Notes under the pieces: model-generated
The model's input: the letters and a program-made list of their open reading frames with translations, nothing else
Told to the model about the DNA's origin: nothing
The model's database searches: none
From: Budvicia aquatica DSM 5075 = ATCC 35567
Lineage (GTDB): Bacteria > Pseudomonadota > Gammaproteobacteria > Enterobacterales > Enterobacteriaceae
Assembly (NCBI RefSeq): GCF_000427805.1
Contig: NZ_ATYS01000001.1
Coordinates: 62,152-126,151, forward strand
Length of the DNA: 64,000 nucleotides
Direction of reading: 5' to 3'
Translations under genes and position numbers: made by a program
Shown here: positions 42,779 to 51,904 of the stretch, piece by piece
Layout: each line of letters opens with the position of its first letter
Numbering within the stretch: position 1 is the stretch's first letter

Positions 42779-44926
42779 TTAAAATTTTATGCCAAGGCCA
42801 ACGGCAGCATTAAAGCCAGAGGCCGGAATGCTCTCATGGGCAGTCTGATAACGCCGGTCGGTCAGATTATTCAACGCCAAATTAACCTGATATTGGTTTT
42901 CAGCACCAAAGTAACCGGTAAAGGCCAGATTAGCCGTCGCCCAGCCCGGATATTGATACTCAATATCGGTCGTTTTATCAGTGGCACCGGATGCTGCCCG
43001 AATAAACAGATCGGTATTCAGTTCCATCAGGTCGAAATAACGATTGTGTTTGATACCAAATCGACCGGTCAGCATAGGTTCACCGGTATGATAGGTTTTG
43101 GTATTTTCCATCTCCAACTCACGCTGAATAAGATTGCCGGTCAGGTAGGGCGATATAACCCAACCGTTATACTCGGCGTGCATTTCGAGCCCGTAGGTGG
43201 TGGCCTTATTGGCGTTGGTATAGTACTGATACGATGTTCGACCGGTATTGATATTTCCTTGGCAAATCTGATTACCGGTACAGGGGATACTGGCAATGTA
43301 ATCATCGGCAATTGAGTAGTAGAACGCGGTATCGATATACCATTGATTTCCATTATACCGCGCGCCAATCTCATAGTTATCTGAACGTTCGGCTTTCAAA
43401 TCCGGATTCCCATAAATGGTTCCGCCGCCGGCGGTGGTTTCAATAAACAAATGAGACAGGCTAGGGAAGACATATCCTTGAGCATAAGAGAGCCTGAGCT
43501 CGGTATTTTTGAAGCCGGAGTAGCGCAGGTTAGTGGCGGCGATCAGGGTATTATCACGGGTGGTCTGCTTATCCGCATTGGTGGTGGTAACTCCGGTCTT
43601 AGAGTGAGTTGTTTGGCTATTGCCGTCGACGACTTTGGACTCCAGCCAGTATTGTCGGGCACCTAGGGTCCAGGTCCAGTCTTCAGCCAGTTTTAGCTCA
43701 TTTTGCCCGAAGGCCGACCAGCTGGTTTGCTCCCAGCGATTATTCGAATGGGTATTACGACTGTAGTTAGTTGCCGGAGGAAAACCGGTGGTCGTCGAAG
43801 AGCTAACGTTACTGTCGGAGTTTTGTTTGACTCGATCTTGTTGATACTGACTGCCGATAATCAGCTTATTATTTTCCGTTAGCTGCAGATCGGTTTGAAA
43901 CGTCAGCCCGTCAGTATCTTGAGTATCGTTAGTCCCGGTTTTGGTTTTGACATTTAAATTGCCGATCATCGGGCTACCGGTAAAGGTACTGACTGCAATG
44001 TTATTGCGAAATTCGCGGGTCATTTTTTGTTGATAACCATCAAGATGGATATTTTTGATAATATCCCCGTCCGGCTTGTAGTCATAAAATAGGCCTACTT
44101 TTTTACGCTCTAGCTTAGGTATTTTGACGCTGAAGCTCTGATAGCCGGGATCGTCAAAATAGGTTTGGGTATCTAACTCATAACGATCTAACGAAATACC
44201 GAACTTATGTTTATCAAGGGTATAGCCTAGCCATGCTCCCTGACTCTGATTACTGAAACCGGTGTTTGGTAAACGGCCATCTGGGGTATCGCGATCGCCG
44301 TGATCGGCATAACTGGCATTGAGTCGATAATCGAAATTATCAACCGAGCCGAATAGACTGCCGGATTGATTCCAGCCATTAGTGGCGCTGTCATAAGTGA
44401 CGTTTGCCCGGCCACCAAAGGGTTTATCTCCGCCTTTTTTGGTTATAAAGTTAACTACACCACCTATTGCCTGCGATCCATAAAGTACCGAGTGAGGTCC
44501 TTTAACCACTTCGATGCGCTCAAGGGAGGATTCGTCAATCAGCAATCCCGGGCCTGAGTTCTGCCCGGAGCGTTGATAGGTCACTTCTTGGCCGTCTATC
44601 AGAATGAGTACGCGGGAAGGGGCTTCACCGCGGATACGAATCTGCTTGCGTCCGGCCAGAGCATTATCATAAATATCAACGCCGGGAATATCTCGCAGCG
44701 CTTCAGCAACGGAGTCTCCGGTCAGTCGGTCCAATTCTTCCCGGTCGACAACTTGCATTGAAACAGGGCTTTCCCACAGGGTGCTTTCAGATCGGCTGGC
44801 ACTAATGACCATGGTTTCTCCCGGCGTAGTAGCAGATACCGGTGTTGATGTTGAAGAGTCAGCGAGGGCAGAGGTACAGCTAAGTAATGGCAGAATAAAC
44901 GTGAGTGAGTTTTTCCGTTTGAACAT
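42779..44926 (-). CDS. TonB-dependent heme/hemoglobin receptor
   Basis: 715 residues. Signal peptide ends SALA. TonB box ETMVISAS, plug domain with IPGVDIYDNALAGRKQIRIR and IEVVKGPHSVLYGSQAIGG, then the barrel. The distal region has NPDLKAERSDNYEIG, the conserved NPxLKxE motif of heme receptors. The C-terminus ends GLGIKF. The next gene is hmuT, and the divergent neighbours chuW-X-Y use heme, so heme is the likely cargo. Its Fur box lies 36-54 bases upstream of the start. Confidence 0.9.
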   Translation of the reverse strand: MFKRKNSLTFILPLLSCTSALADSSTSTPVSATTPGETMVISASRSESTLWESPVSMQVVDREELDRLTGDSVAEALRDIPGVDIYDNALAGRKQIRIRGEAPSRVLILIDGQEVTYQRSGQNSGPGLLIDESSLERIEVVKGPHSVLYGSQAIGGVVNFITKKGGDKPFGGRANVTYDSATNGWNQSGSLFGSVDNFDYRLNASYADHGDRDTPDGRLPNTGFSNQSQGAWLGYTLDKHKFGISLDRYELDTQTYFDDPGYQSFSVKIPKLERKKVGLFYDYKPDGDIIKNIHLDGYQQKMTREFRNNIAVSTFTGSPMIGNLNVKTKTGTNDTQDTDGLTFQTDLQLTENNKLIIGSQYQQDRVKQNSDSNVSSSTTTGFPPATNYSRNTHSNNRWEQTSWSAFGQNELKLAEDWTWTLGARQYWLESKVVDGNSQTTHSKTGVTTTNADKQTTRDNTLIAATNLRYSGFKNTELRLSYAQGYVFPSLSHLFIETTAGGGTIYGNPDLKAERSDNYEIGARYNGNQWYIDTAFYYSIADDYIASIPCTGNQICQGNINTGRTSYQYYTNANKATTYGLEMHAEYNGWVISPYLTGNLIQRELEMENTKTYHTGEPMLTGRFGIKHNRYFDLMELNTDLFIRAASGATDKTTDIEYQYPGWATANLAFTGYFGAENQYQVNLALNNLTDRRYQTAHESIPASGFNAAVGLGIKF

Positions 44927-44961
44927 TTTTCATTATCTCGATTTTGTTTTAATTGCAAATA

Positions 44962-44980
44962 AATGCGAATGGTTATCAAT
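44962..44980. promoter_or_regulatory. Fur box of the heme receptor promoter
   Basis: AATGCGAAT-G-GTTATCAAT, 14 of 18 informative bases; the core TGCGAAT-G-GTTATCA gives 11 of 14 to the 7-1-7 form. Confidence 0.6.
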
Positions 44981-45304
44981 TGTATTTATAAAGAAAGTTA
45001 AGCCAATTTTCGAGCAAATAAATAGATTATTTAGTTAACTTATGATCTCCATCATAAATTTTAAAAGTGATTTTTGGTGAAAAAATCAGATTTATATCAG
45101 TGATTTAATATTATTTTTAAGTTTTTCATTTCCATTTCATTAACAATTTATGAATGTGTTGCATGAGTAATGTAATGATAAATAATATAAAAAATGCAAC
45201 TTTAGTATTCGCCATTATTGTTAATAAAATGAGAAATAAAGGCCCAGTAAGTTAGGGGGTACTTCTTCGGCATACAACGCAAATGAGAAAAATATCATTT
45301 GCTA

Positions 45305-45323
45305 AATGATTATTATTATCATT
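45305..45323. promoter_or_regulatory. Fur box of the chuWXY promoter
   Basis: The core TGATTAT-T-ATTATCA has one mismatch to TGATAAT-N-ATTATCA. It lies about 35-60 bases before chuW. A degenerate second copy (AATGAGAAA...TATCATT) starts at 45282. Confidence 0.75.
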
Positions 45324-45354
45324 AAATTTAGGGAAATTTGGCTCTGGCTCGAGT

Positions 45355-46665
45355 ATGAGATCTATGACAATTGATTTATCCCCTTACTACGCTCAATCTG
45401 GTCCGTTACCCTTTAGCGATCGCCGTGCAACTATGCCCTGGCGCAATAGTGTTCCCTTAACAGCCGATAAAATTCAAACTGAATGGCAGGCATTAACCCA
45501 ACGTCAGCTACCGTCACGTAAAAGATTGTTGTATTTGCACATTCCTTTTTGTGCCACCCATTGCACATTCTGTGGTTTTTACCAAAACCGCTTACAGCCG
45601 GAAAGCACTGAAAAATACGTCGATTATTTACTTCAAGAGATAGAGATGGAGGCTGATAGCCCGTTGCATCAGTCGGCACCCATTCATGCGGTCTATTTTG
45701 GCGGCGGGACACCGACATCGCTGGCCGCGACAGAACTTTATCGAATTATCAGTACGCTTAAGGCCCGTTTGCCCTTGGCCCCTGACTGTGAAATCACCGT
45801 TGAAGGGCGAATTCTTAACTTTGATGACCAGCGTATTGATGCCTGCCTGGATGCGGGAGCAAATCGTTTTTCTATTGGTATTCAGACTTTTGATACCAAA
45901 ATTCGTCAAAAAATGGCCCGTACTTCAGACAAGCAACAGTCTGTCAGCTTTATGAAAAATCTTTGCTCTCGTGACCGGGCTGCGGTGGTATGTGATTTGA
46001 TGTTTGGCCTGCCCGGTCAGACCGAACAAACGTGGGCTGAAGATTTAGCGATTGTGCGAGATTTAGGTCTGGACGGCGTCGATTTATATGCACTCAACCT
46101 GTTGCCGACTACGCCGCTGGCTAAAGCATCTGAAAATAATCGCGTTACCTTACCTGATGTTGCTCAACGTCGGGATTTTTATCTACAGGGCGCATCAATG
46201 CTGGCGGACTATGGCTGGCGTCAGTTAAGCAATAGCCACTGGGCACGTACTACCAGAGAACGTAATTTATATAACCTGCTGATTAAACAGGGTGCTGACT
46301 GCATTGCTATGGGCTCCGGCGCTGGCGGTAATCTGAACGGTCAGGCCTATATGATGGAACGTAATCTGGATAAATATTATCAAATGTTGGAAAACGGGCA
46401 GAAGCCAATCATGATGATGACACAGGTAACGGATACCGGTTATTTGTGGCGCCATCAGCTACAGGAAGGTATTGAAATTGGTCGTATCGATCTTCCACGA
46501 CTGACGCCGCACAGCGCAATATTGCAGCCGCTGATCGACCAATGGCATCAGGCCGGATTAGTGAAAGACAATAGGGCGTGTCTGCATTTGACCGACAGCG
46601 GGCGTTTCTGGGCCAGTAATTTATTGCAGTCTCTCCAACAAATTATTATGCAGGTTAATGCCTGA
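45355..46665 (+). CDS. chuW: Anaerobilin synthase ChuW/HutW (radical SAM heme-degrading enzyme)
   Basis: 436 residues; ATG 45364 (MTIDLSPYYAQ) is an alternative start. The radical SAM motif CATHCTFC (CX3CX2C) binds the [4Fe-4S] cluster. Further HemN-like blocks: YFGGGTPTSL, FSIGIQTFDTKIRQKM, VVCDLMFGLPGQTEQTW, GVDLYALNLLPTTPL. ChuW opens the heme ring anaerobically, giving anaerobilin and iron. First of three linked genes chuW-chuX-chuY behind a Fur box. Ordinary HemN is excluded by the context and N-terminus. Confidence 0.92.
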   Translation: MRSMTIDLSPYYAQSGPLPFSDRRATMPWRNSVPLTADKIQTEWQALTQRQLPSRKRLLYLHIPFCATHCTFCGFYQNRLQPESTEKYVDYLLQEIEMEADSPLHQSAPIHAVYFGGGTPTSLAATELYRIISTLKARLPLAPDCEITVEGRILNFDDQRIDACLDAGANRFSIGIQTFDTKIRQKMARTSDKQQSVSFMKNLCSRDRAAVVCDLMFGLPGQTEQTWAEDLAIVRDLGLDGVDLYALNLLPTTPLAKASENNRVTLPDVAQRRDFYLQGASMLADYGWRQLSNSHWARTTRERNLYNLLIKQGADCIAMGSGAGGNLNGQAYMMERNLDKYYQMLENGQKPIMMMTQVTDTGYLWRHQLQEGIEIGRIDLPRLTPHSAILQPLIDQWHQAGLVKDNRACLHLTDSGRFWASNLLQSLQQIIMQVNA

Positions 46666-46688
46666 ATTTAATGCCTGAATTTAATGCC
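46655..46688. repeat. 13-bp tandem repeat at the chuW end
   Basis: TTAATGCCTGAAT twice and a third partial unit; the first unit contains the chuW stop. A slippage product that only lengthens the spacer to chuX. Confidence 0.85.
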
Positions 46689-46705
46689 AAAAGGAAAATA
46701 AGCTC

Positions 46706-47215
46706 ATGACTGATATCGCGCTACAAATGACCCTCGCTGAATTTATGAAAACTAACCCGGACGGCACGTTAGAAGACGTGGCTAAGCAATACAATGTGTC
46801 GTTACTCGAGGTTGTTGCCACATTGCCTGTTCACACTCTGACCGGCGGCGAACAGTTTGATACCGTATGGGATGAGGTTACTACTTGGGGGACAGTGACC
46901 ACGCTGGTCCATAACGCTGACGTTATCCTTGAGTTTCAAGGTGAGCTGCCATCCGGATTTCATCGCCATGGTTATTACAACCTACGTGGAAAAAATGGTT
47001 TAAGTGGCCATATTAAAGCTGAAAATTGCCGTCATATTGCCTTGATTGAACGTGACTTTATGGGAATGGCAACCGCTTCCATTGTATTTTTCAATCAACA
47101 GCAAAACGCCATGTTTAAAATATTTTTGGGCCGCGATAGCCACCGCCAACTGTTGGCCGATCAGGTAACGGCATTCCGTCAACTGGCTGATAAATTAAAG
47201 AGCATTAACTCATGA
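46706..47215 (+). CDS. chuX: Cytoplasmic heme carrier ChuX/HutX
   Basis: 169 residues behind AAGGAA. The HutX signature is visible in DVAKQYNVSLLEVVATLP near residue 20, VTTLVHNADVILEFQGELP, and GFHRHGYYNLRGKNGLSGHI (the His region that holds heme). The family binds heme and passes it to heme-using enzymes. Its stop overlaps the chuY start (ATGA at 47212). Confidence 0.93.
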   Translation: MTDIALQMTLAEFMKTNPDGTLEDVAKQYNVSLLEVVATLPVHTLTGGEQFDTVWDEVTTWGTVTTLVHNADVILEFQGELPSGFHRHGYYNLRGKNGLSGHIKAENCRHIALIERDFMGMATASIVFFNQQQNAMFKIFLGRDSHRQLLADQVTAFRQLADKLKSINS

Positions 47216-47838
47216 GTTGCTGGCTAATTTTTGGTGCCGCAAAAGGAACCGGCGCGCTGTTATTACAGCGCGCTATAAACAGCGGCCAGCCGGCAATCGC
47301 TTTTGTTCGTAGTGAGGAAGATGTTCTACGTTTGGAAGGTCAGGGTATTCGGGTTATTAAAGGTGATGCCTGTGATGAAGCTGCGGTAGAAAAAGCCTGT
47401 CAGGCGGCAGGTCAGGACGCGGTGATTATTTCAACTATCGGTGGTCGTCATGACTACCTGGCTCATCGCACTATTATTGACTGCGCCGAAAAAAGTGCAA
47501 TTAAACGGATGGTGATGGTGACATCTCTGGGTTGTGGCGATAGCTGGCCGACCTTATCCGATCGGGCCAAAGCTGCATTTGGTCAGGCGGTTCGTGAGAA
47601 GTCACTGGCGGAGAGCTGGCTGCAAACCAGCACGCTTGATTACTGTATTTTACGTCCGGGAGGATTACTCAACGGAGAACCCAGCGGACAAGCCAAACTG
47701 TTTATCAATCAGGAAGTTCATGGCTTTGTAAATCGCAGTGATGTTGCGCTGGAGATTGAATCGTTACTGAAAACTGAACTAAAAAATCAGGTTTACAGCA
47801 TGGTTGAACCTGAGCTAAAGCCTACGCCAGCTAATTGA
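47212..47838 (+). CDS. chuY: ChuY-like NAD(P)-binding anaerobilin reductase
   Basis: 208 residues with an N-terminal dinucleotide-binding motif (WLIFGAAKGTGALLLQRAI), the NAD(P)-binding epimerase-like fold, and RPGGLLNGEPSG. ChuY reduces anaerobilin made by ChuW. It is translationally coupled to chuX. A 12-bp perfect hairpin follows. Confidence 0.9.
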   Translation: MSCWLIFGAAKGTGALLLQRAINSGQPAIAFVRSEEDVLRLEGQGIRVIKGDACDEAAVEKACQAAGQDAVIISTIGGRHDYLAHRTIIDCAEKSAIKRMVMVTSLGCGDSWPTLSDRAKAAFGQAVREKSLAESWLQTSTLDYCILRPGGLLNGEPSGQAKLFINQEVHGFVNRSDVALEIESLLKTELKNQVYSMVEPELKPTPAN

Positions 47839-47872
47839 TTGGCACTGTATATTACCCATGGTATTAAATAGA

Positions 47873-47899
47873 GCATTTGGTGACAACGTCACCAAATGC
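47873..47899. terminator. Perfect 12-bp hairpin after chuWXY
   Basis: GCATTTGGTGAC, 3-base loop, GTCACCAAATGC. There is no T-run; probably a 3'-end hairpin. Confidence 0.5.
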
Positions 47900-48022
47900 G
47901 GGTTATCTAGCCCGCCAAATCGTTTAATCTCCGGCAGATTAGTAAAATTTTTCAGATAGTTCCCGATCTTTGCTTGTGCAATCATGAGGCGGACATTAAT
48001 TCAATTTATCAGGAGCAAAAGA

Positions 48023-48406
48023 ATGACAAGAATTGCCTATGATTCTAATGATGTTATTGCCTCAGGCCCTTACTCTAATGCCATCGATGCCGGTAACTTG
48101 GTTTATTTCTCTGGCCAGACGGCAATGAACTCTGAAGGCGGAAAAGCGCTGATAGGGGATATTTCAAAGCAGACTGAGCAGTGTTTTCGCAATTTACTTG
48201 CGATCCTCAGCGCTGCCGGCCTGAATGAGAGCAACGTCGTGAAGGTTAATGTTTATCTTACCGATATGAATAATTTCTCAGCAATGAATGAGGTGTACAA
48301 AACGTACTTTTCATCGCCTTATCCGGCAAGAACCTGTATTGCTGTATTAGGGCTACCGCTGGGTGCGGAAGTGGAAATTGAGATGATTGCAAACAAGGAC
48401 CATTAA
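48023..48406 (+). CDS. RidA-family (YjgF) enamine/imine deaminase
   Basis: 127 residues from ATG 48023 behind AGGAG. The family motifs are GPYSNAIDAGNLVYFSGQ near residue 15 and PARTCIAVLGLPLGAEVEIE near the end, with the Arg and Glu that bind and turn over 2-aminoacrylate-type imines. Cytoplasmic trimer. It stands alone between the heme operon and an exporter gene. It may be a paralogue rather than RidA itself, so no symbol is given. Confidence 0.92.
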   Translation: MTRIAYDSNDVIASGPYSNAIDAGNLVYFSGQTAMNSEGGKALIGDISKQTEQCFRNLLAILSAAGLNESNVVKVNVYLTDMNNFSAMNEVYKTYFSSPYPARTCIAVLGLPLGAEVEIEMIANKDH

Positions 48407-48416
48407 GTTTACCTGC

Positions 48417-48448
48417 CTGTCATCCCGGAATGATGGGATGACAGTTTC
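48417..48448. terminator. Terminator between ridA-like and exporter genes
   Basis: CTGTCATCCC, 8-base loop, GGGATGACAG, TTTC. Convergent genes on both sides. Confidence 0.65.
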
Positions 48449-48469
48449 GATAAATCAGAGCCGAAAATA

Positions 48470-49087
48470 TTAATCTCCCCACGCGACCCTAATTCCCAGG
48501 CCGATCAGCACCACGCCTAATACTTTATCAACCACTTTCTGTGCTTTTGCTAAACCACGGCGAACCGGAGCACTTTGGATCAAAAACACCAAAATTGGCC
48601 ACCAGATAACCGCCAGAATAACGATAATAAAGGCGTACCACAGCTTTTCACCCATTCCTGAGTCGATACTCAGAACCTGTGTGAAGACCGAGAGAAAAAA
48701 CAGCGTCGCTTTCGGATTTAACAGGTTACACAAGTATCCCTGTATAAAAGCACTTTTATAGCTGGTTTGTTGCCTGACAACGTTAGTGACATCCAACTTA
48801 CTGTCACCATGAGAACGCAGCGCCTGAATACCAATCCAAATCAGATAACCTGCGCCGGCATATTTAAGTAGGTTAAATAGCCACGGAGTAGCCGTAATGA
48901 CCACCGCTAAGCCGGCAACGCAGTAGGTCATATGAGTAACAACGCCCATAATCACGCCGAATACCGTCATCATGGCAAGTGAACGGCGATAACGGGCAGC
49001 ATTCTTAACCACCAGAAAAAAATCCGGGCCGGGGGAGATCATCCCTAAGGTAGCCAGAGTGGCGATAAACAGTGATGTTTCGAGCAT
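48470..49087 (-). CDS. LysE/RhtB-family exporter
   Basis: 205 residues, about six helices, with the family signature ISPGPDFFLVVKNAARYRR. It exports an amino acid or a derivative such as homoserine or threonine. Clearly different from the LysE at 37913. Convergent with the RidA gene; whether they work together is not known. Substrate unassigned. Confidence 0.9.
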   Translation of the reverse strand: MLETSLFIATLATLGMISPGPDFFLVVKNAARYRRSLAMMTVFGVIMGVVTHMTYCVAGLAVVITATPWLFNLLKYAGAGYLIWIGIQALRSHGDSKLDVTNVVRQQTSYKSAFIQGYLCNLLNPKATLFFLSVFTQVLSIDSGMGEKLWYAFIIVILAVIWWPILVFLIQSAPVRRGLAKAQKVVDKVLGVVLIGLGIRVAWGD

Positions 49088-49231
49088 AGAATCTTGTTAA
49101 TCCTGAATACGGCAATCCATTACCCGATAATGTCAGACATCGGGTAAAAAACAAGTATTGTATCGCAGGATTTTTAACCGAAGGTGGTCGGTTGAGGCGG
49201 TAGGTTATCGCGGAGAGGACTCATTATAATC

Positions 49232-49270
49232 TACTCAGGCTGAAGGAATCATGTCCCTTCAGCCTGAGTA
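49232..49270. terminator. Perfect 15-bp hairpin after ygiW
   Basis: TACTCAGGCTGAAGG, 9-base loop, CCTTCAGCCTGAGTA, right after the ygiW stop. No T-run. Confidence 0.55.
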
Positions 49271-49276
49271 TGATGA

Positions 49277-49681
49277 TTATTGAATCTTACGGATTCGTTT
49301 TACATCGATTTCTACAGAGTTAAAGTCTTTATCCACTTCGCCTTCAATCTCAACTTTGTCTTTTGGTGTCACCGTCAGGCCATTCCAACGTTTATCGTCA
49401 ATATCGATATTGATGGTGCCGGTTGCATCACGGAATAGATAATGCTCTTTACTGACTTGGCTCTCAATGGTGCCTTGTAAAGTCACCCAAGTATCATCAC
49501 TCATCTTTTTGGCTTGCTCAACGGTCATGCTGCTGGCTTTAGGACCTGAGAAGCCGCCAGATTGAGTACTGGTTATTGCCGGGGCATCAGGATTAACAAA
49601 ACCACCTGACTGGTTATTTTGTGCAAATGCTGCGGTACTGGTTAACGCGGTAACTAAGGCTAGTATTGCGATCTTTTTCAT
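49277..49681 (-). CDS. ygiW: YgiW/VisP-type BOF (OB-fold) periplasmic protein
   Basis: 134 residues from ATG 49681 behind GGGAGAA; an extended frame to 49819 adds 46 residues without a ribosome site. Signal peptide ends TAAFA. Tandem QSGGF segments (residues about 25-45) precede the BOF domain (DDTWVTLQGTIESQVSKEHY). In E. coli ygiW is divergent from qseBC, as here; in Salmonella the homologue VisP binds peptidoglycan and interacts with lipid A modification. Confidence 0.93.
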   Translation of the reverse strand: MKKIAILALVTALTSTAAFAQNNQSGGFVNPDAPAITSTQSGGFSGPKASSMTVEQAKKMSDDTWVTLQGTIESQVSKEHYLFRDATGTINIDIDDKRWNGLTVTPKDKVEIEGEVDKDFNSVEIDVKRIRKIQ

Positions 49682-49766
49682 TGAATTCTCCCTAACAACA
49701 AAATATTTAACGATGAATGAATGGCGGTTTATGTCGCCTTGTTGAGAACTATTTAACCACGAAGTT

Positions 49767-49783
49767 CTTAACAAGATCTTAAG
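49767..49783. promoter_or_regulatory. QseB/PmrA-type box between ygiW and qseB
   Basis: CTTAAC-aagat-CTTAAG, fitting the direct repeat YTTAAK-N5-YTTAAK except for one base. Placed for control of either divergent gene. Confidence 0.55.
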
Positions 49784-49886
49784 AACCGGAATATAAAAAG
49801 TTTTTTTACTCAACGCCAATCAGGAGATAGCCACATGCTCATTTATGCTGTAAATAATAGCCCATCAATATTAAGGAGGCTAGGTT

Positions 49887-50549
49887 ATGCGGGTTTTGCT
49901 GATTGAAGATGATAAGTTAATAGGTGATGGATTAAAAGCCGGCTTAACCAAGCTGGGGTTCAGTATTGACTGGTTCTCTGACGGCAAAACGGGTCTGCAG
50001 GCTATAGATGCCGCACCTTATGACGCTGTAATTTTAGACCTCAGCCTGCCCGGTATTGACGGTATGGATATCCTGTATCAGTGGCGTAACAGCGGGCATG
50101 ATGAACCGGTGTTAATCCTGACCGCTCGTGATGCGTTGTCTCAAAAGGTCGCCGGGTTGCAAAACGGAGCCGATGACTATTTATGCAAGCCCTTTGCGCT
50201 GGCTGAAGTTGCCGCTCGCCTTCAGGCGTTAATCCGACGTCGCCATGGTCAACTGACGCCAACCTTAAGCTATAACCATGTGGTGTTTGACCCTGCCAGT
50301 ATGAAAGTAACCAGTCATGGTGAACCGGTGATCCTGACGCCCAAAGAGCTCGCCATATTGGAGCTCTTTATGCATAACGCGGGAAGGGTCTTACCGCGGC
50401 CGCTAATTGAAGAAAAACTGTATAACTGGGATGAAGAAGTCAGCAGCAATGCGGTAGAAGTTCACGTTCACCACCTGAGGCGTAAGTTGGGTAATGATTT
50501 TATCCGCACGGTTCATGGCGTTGGCTATACGCTGGGAGAAGCAAAATGA
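49887..50549 (+). CDS. qseB: QseB response regulator (OmpR/PhoB family)
   Basis: 220 residues behind GGAGG. Receiver domain with acidic pocket EDD (residues 8-10), phospho-acceptor Asp in [16 protein letters not shown] (about D51) and Lys in CKPF; a winged-helix DNA-binding domain follows ([20 protein letters not shown]). ygiW is divergent, and qseC starts in the overlapping ATGA. Regulates motility, surface and antibiotic-response genes in other enterobacteria. Confidence 0.92.
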   Translation: MRVLLIEDDKLIGDGLKAGLTKLGFSIDWFSDGKTGLQAIDAAPYDAVILDLSLPGIDGMDILYQWRNSGHDEPVLILTARDALSQKVAGLQNGADDYLCKPFALAEVAARLQALIRRRHGQLTPTLSYNHVVFDPASMKVTSHGEPVILTPKELAILELFMHNAGRVLPRPLIEEKLYNWDEEVSSNAVEVHVHHLRRKLGNDFIRTVHGVGYTLGEAK

Positions 50550-51895
50550 CATCCCTTAGCCTCAGACTACGGCTGATTCTGGTGTTTGTGATACTGGCTT
50601 TGGTCACTTGGGGTATTGCCAGCTTTTTAGCCTGGCAGCAAACCAGCAAAAACATTAATGAACTGTTCGATACTCAACAAATGGTGTTTGCCAAACGTTT
50701 GTCAGTGCTGGACCCTGAAACGTTCAGTGGCAACCATAGTCTGGATAAAACAAAAAAAATGGTACCGCATAACCGCGGCCGCCAGGATGATGATGCTCTG
50801 GCTTTTGCCATTTTTACCCATGACGGAAAAATGCTGTTAAATGACGGCGATAATGGTCGCAAGTTGAAGTTCGATTATCACGGCGATGGATTTGTTAACT
50901 CAACGCTTAAAGATAGCGATGATGAGTGGCGCTTAGTCTGGTTGGCAACAGCGGATAAACAGTATGTCGTGGTAGTCGGGCAAGAGCTGGATTACCGACA
51001 GGATATGGCACAGGATATTGTTGTTTCGCAGCTTACGCCGTGGCTTGTCGCTCTGCCATTAATGATGCTGCTGATGATATGGTTGATCACCCGAGAGCTT
51101 AAACCATTGCGATATATTGCGAAAGAGTTGAGCCAACGGCAGCCTGATGATGAACTTCCGCTAACCACACAACAGGTTCCCAGCGAAGTTCGCCCGATGG
51201 TGATTGCACTTAATGGCCTATTTTCTCGCATTGGTAACATGCTGGCCAGAGAGCGCCGGTTCACCTCTGATGCTGCGCACGAGCTGCGCAGCCCGCTGGC
51301 GGCACTCAAGGTACAAACTGAAGTCGCTATGCTGGCCGGAAATGATGAAGAAATGCGAAATCACGCATTGGCTAATCTGACGGATGGAATAGATCGTTCA
51401 ACTCGGGTTGTCGATCAGTTGCTGATGCTGTCCCGGCTGGATTCCTTATCTGAACTGGATGAGGTTGAGAAGGTCGACTGGCCGGCTCTATTACAAAGTA
51501 GCGTAGCGGATATTTATCATAAAGCGCAGGCTGAAGGGGTTGAGTTTCGGCTGGATATTAAACAATCACCCAAACCAATACGCGGTCATGGGTTATTACT
51601 TTCGGTACTGATTCGCAATCTGTTTGATAACGCCGTTCGCTATAGCCAATCGGGGAGTTGTGTCACAGTAACGCTGGAATCAAACAGTTTTAGCGTTGAG
51701 GATAACGGCCCCGGGGTTAGTGATGAATTTATTCAACGTATTGGTGAGCGTTTCTACCGCCCGCCGGGGCAGGCTAAAACCGGCAGCGGGCTGGGATTAT
51801 CAATAGTGCAACGTATTGCCCGATTACACGGGCTGTCAGTGAAATTCGGCAACCGACCGCAGGGGGGCTTTTTAGTGAAAATCAGTTGGCCCTGA
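50546..51895 (+). CDS. qseC: QseC sensor histidine kinase
   Basis: 449 residues, the E. coli QseC length. Two membrane segments flank a periplasmic sensor of about 120 residues (35-155). The kinase part has H-box [16 protein letters not shown]-box [13 protein letters not shown], and G-boxes DNGPGV and GSGLGLS. It responds in other species to autoinducer-3 and adrenergic signals, with disputed evidence. Overlaps qseB by 4 bases. Confidence 0.93.
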   Translation: MTSLSLRLRLILVFVILALVTWGIASFLAWQQTSKNINELFDTQQMVFAKRLSVLDPETFSGNHSLDKTKKMVPHNRGRQDDDALAFAIFTHDGKMLLNDGDNGRKLKFDYHGDGFVNSTLKDSDDEWRLVWLATADKQYVVVVGQELDYRQDMAQDIVVSQLTPWLVALPLMMLLMIWLITRELKPLRYIAKELSQRQPDDELPLTTQQVPSEVRPMVIALNGLFSRIGNMLARERRFTSDAAHELRSPLAALKVQTEVAMLAGNDEEMRNHALANLTDGIDRSTRVVDQLLMLSRLDSLSELDEVEKVDWPALLQSSVADIYHKAQAEGVEFRLDIKQSPKPIRGHGLLLSVLIRNLFDNAVRYSQSGSCVTVTLESNSFSVEDNGPGVSDEFIQRIGERFYRPPGQAKTGSGLGLSIVQRIARLHGLSVKFGNRPQGGFLVKISWP

Positions 51896-51904
51896 GCCGT
51901 TGTT

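Noticed and set aside
42836-43315. 159-codon forward frame
   Set aside because: Shadow of the heme receptor gene; low-complexity composition.
49682-49819. 46-residue N-terminal extension of YgiW
   Set aside because: The signal peptide begins at ATG 49681, which has its own ribosome site.
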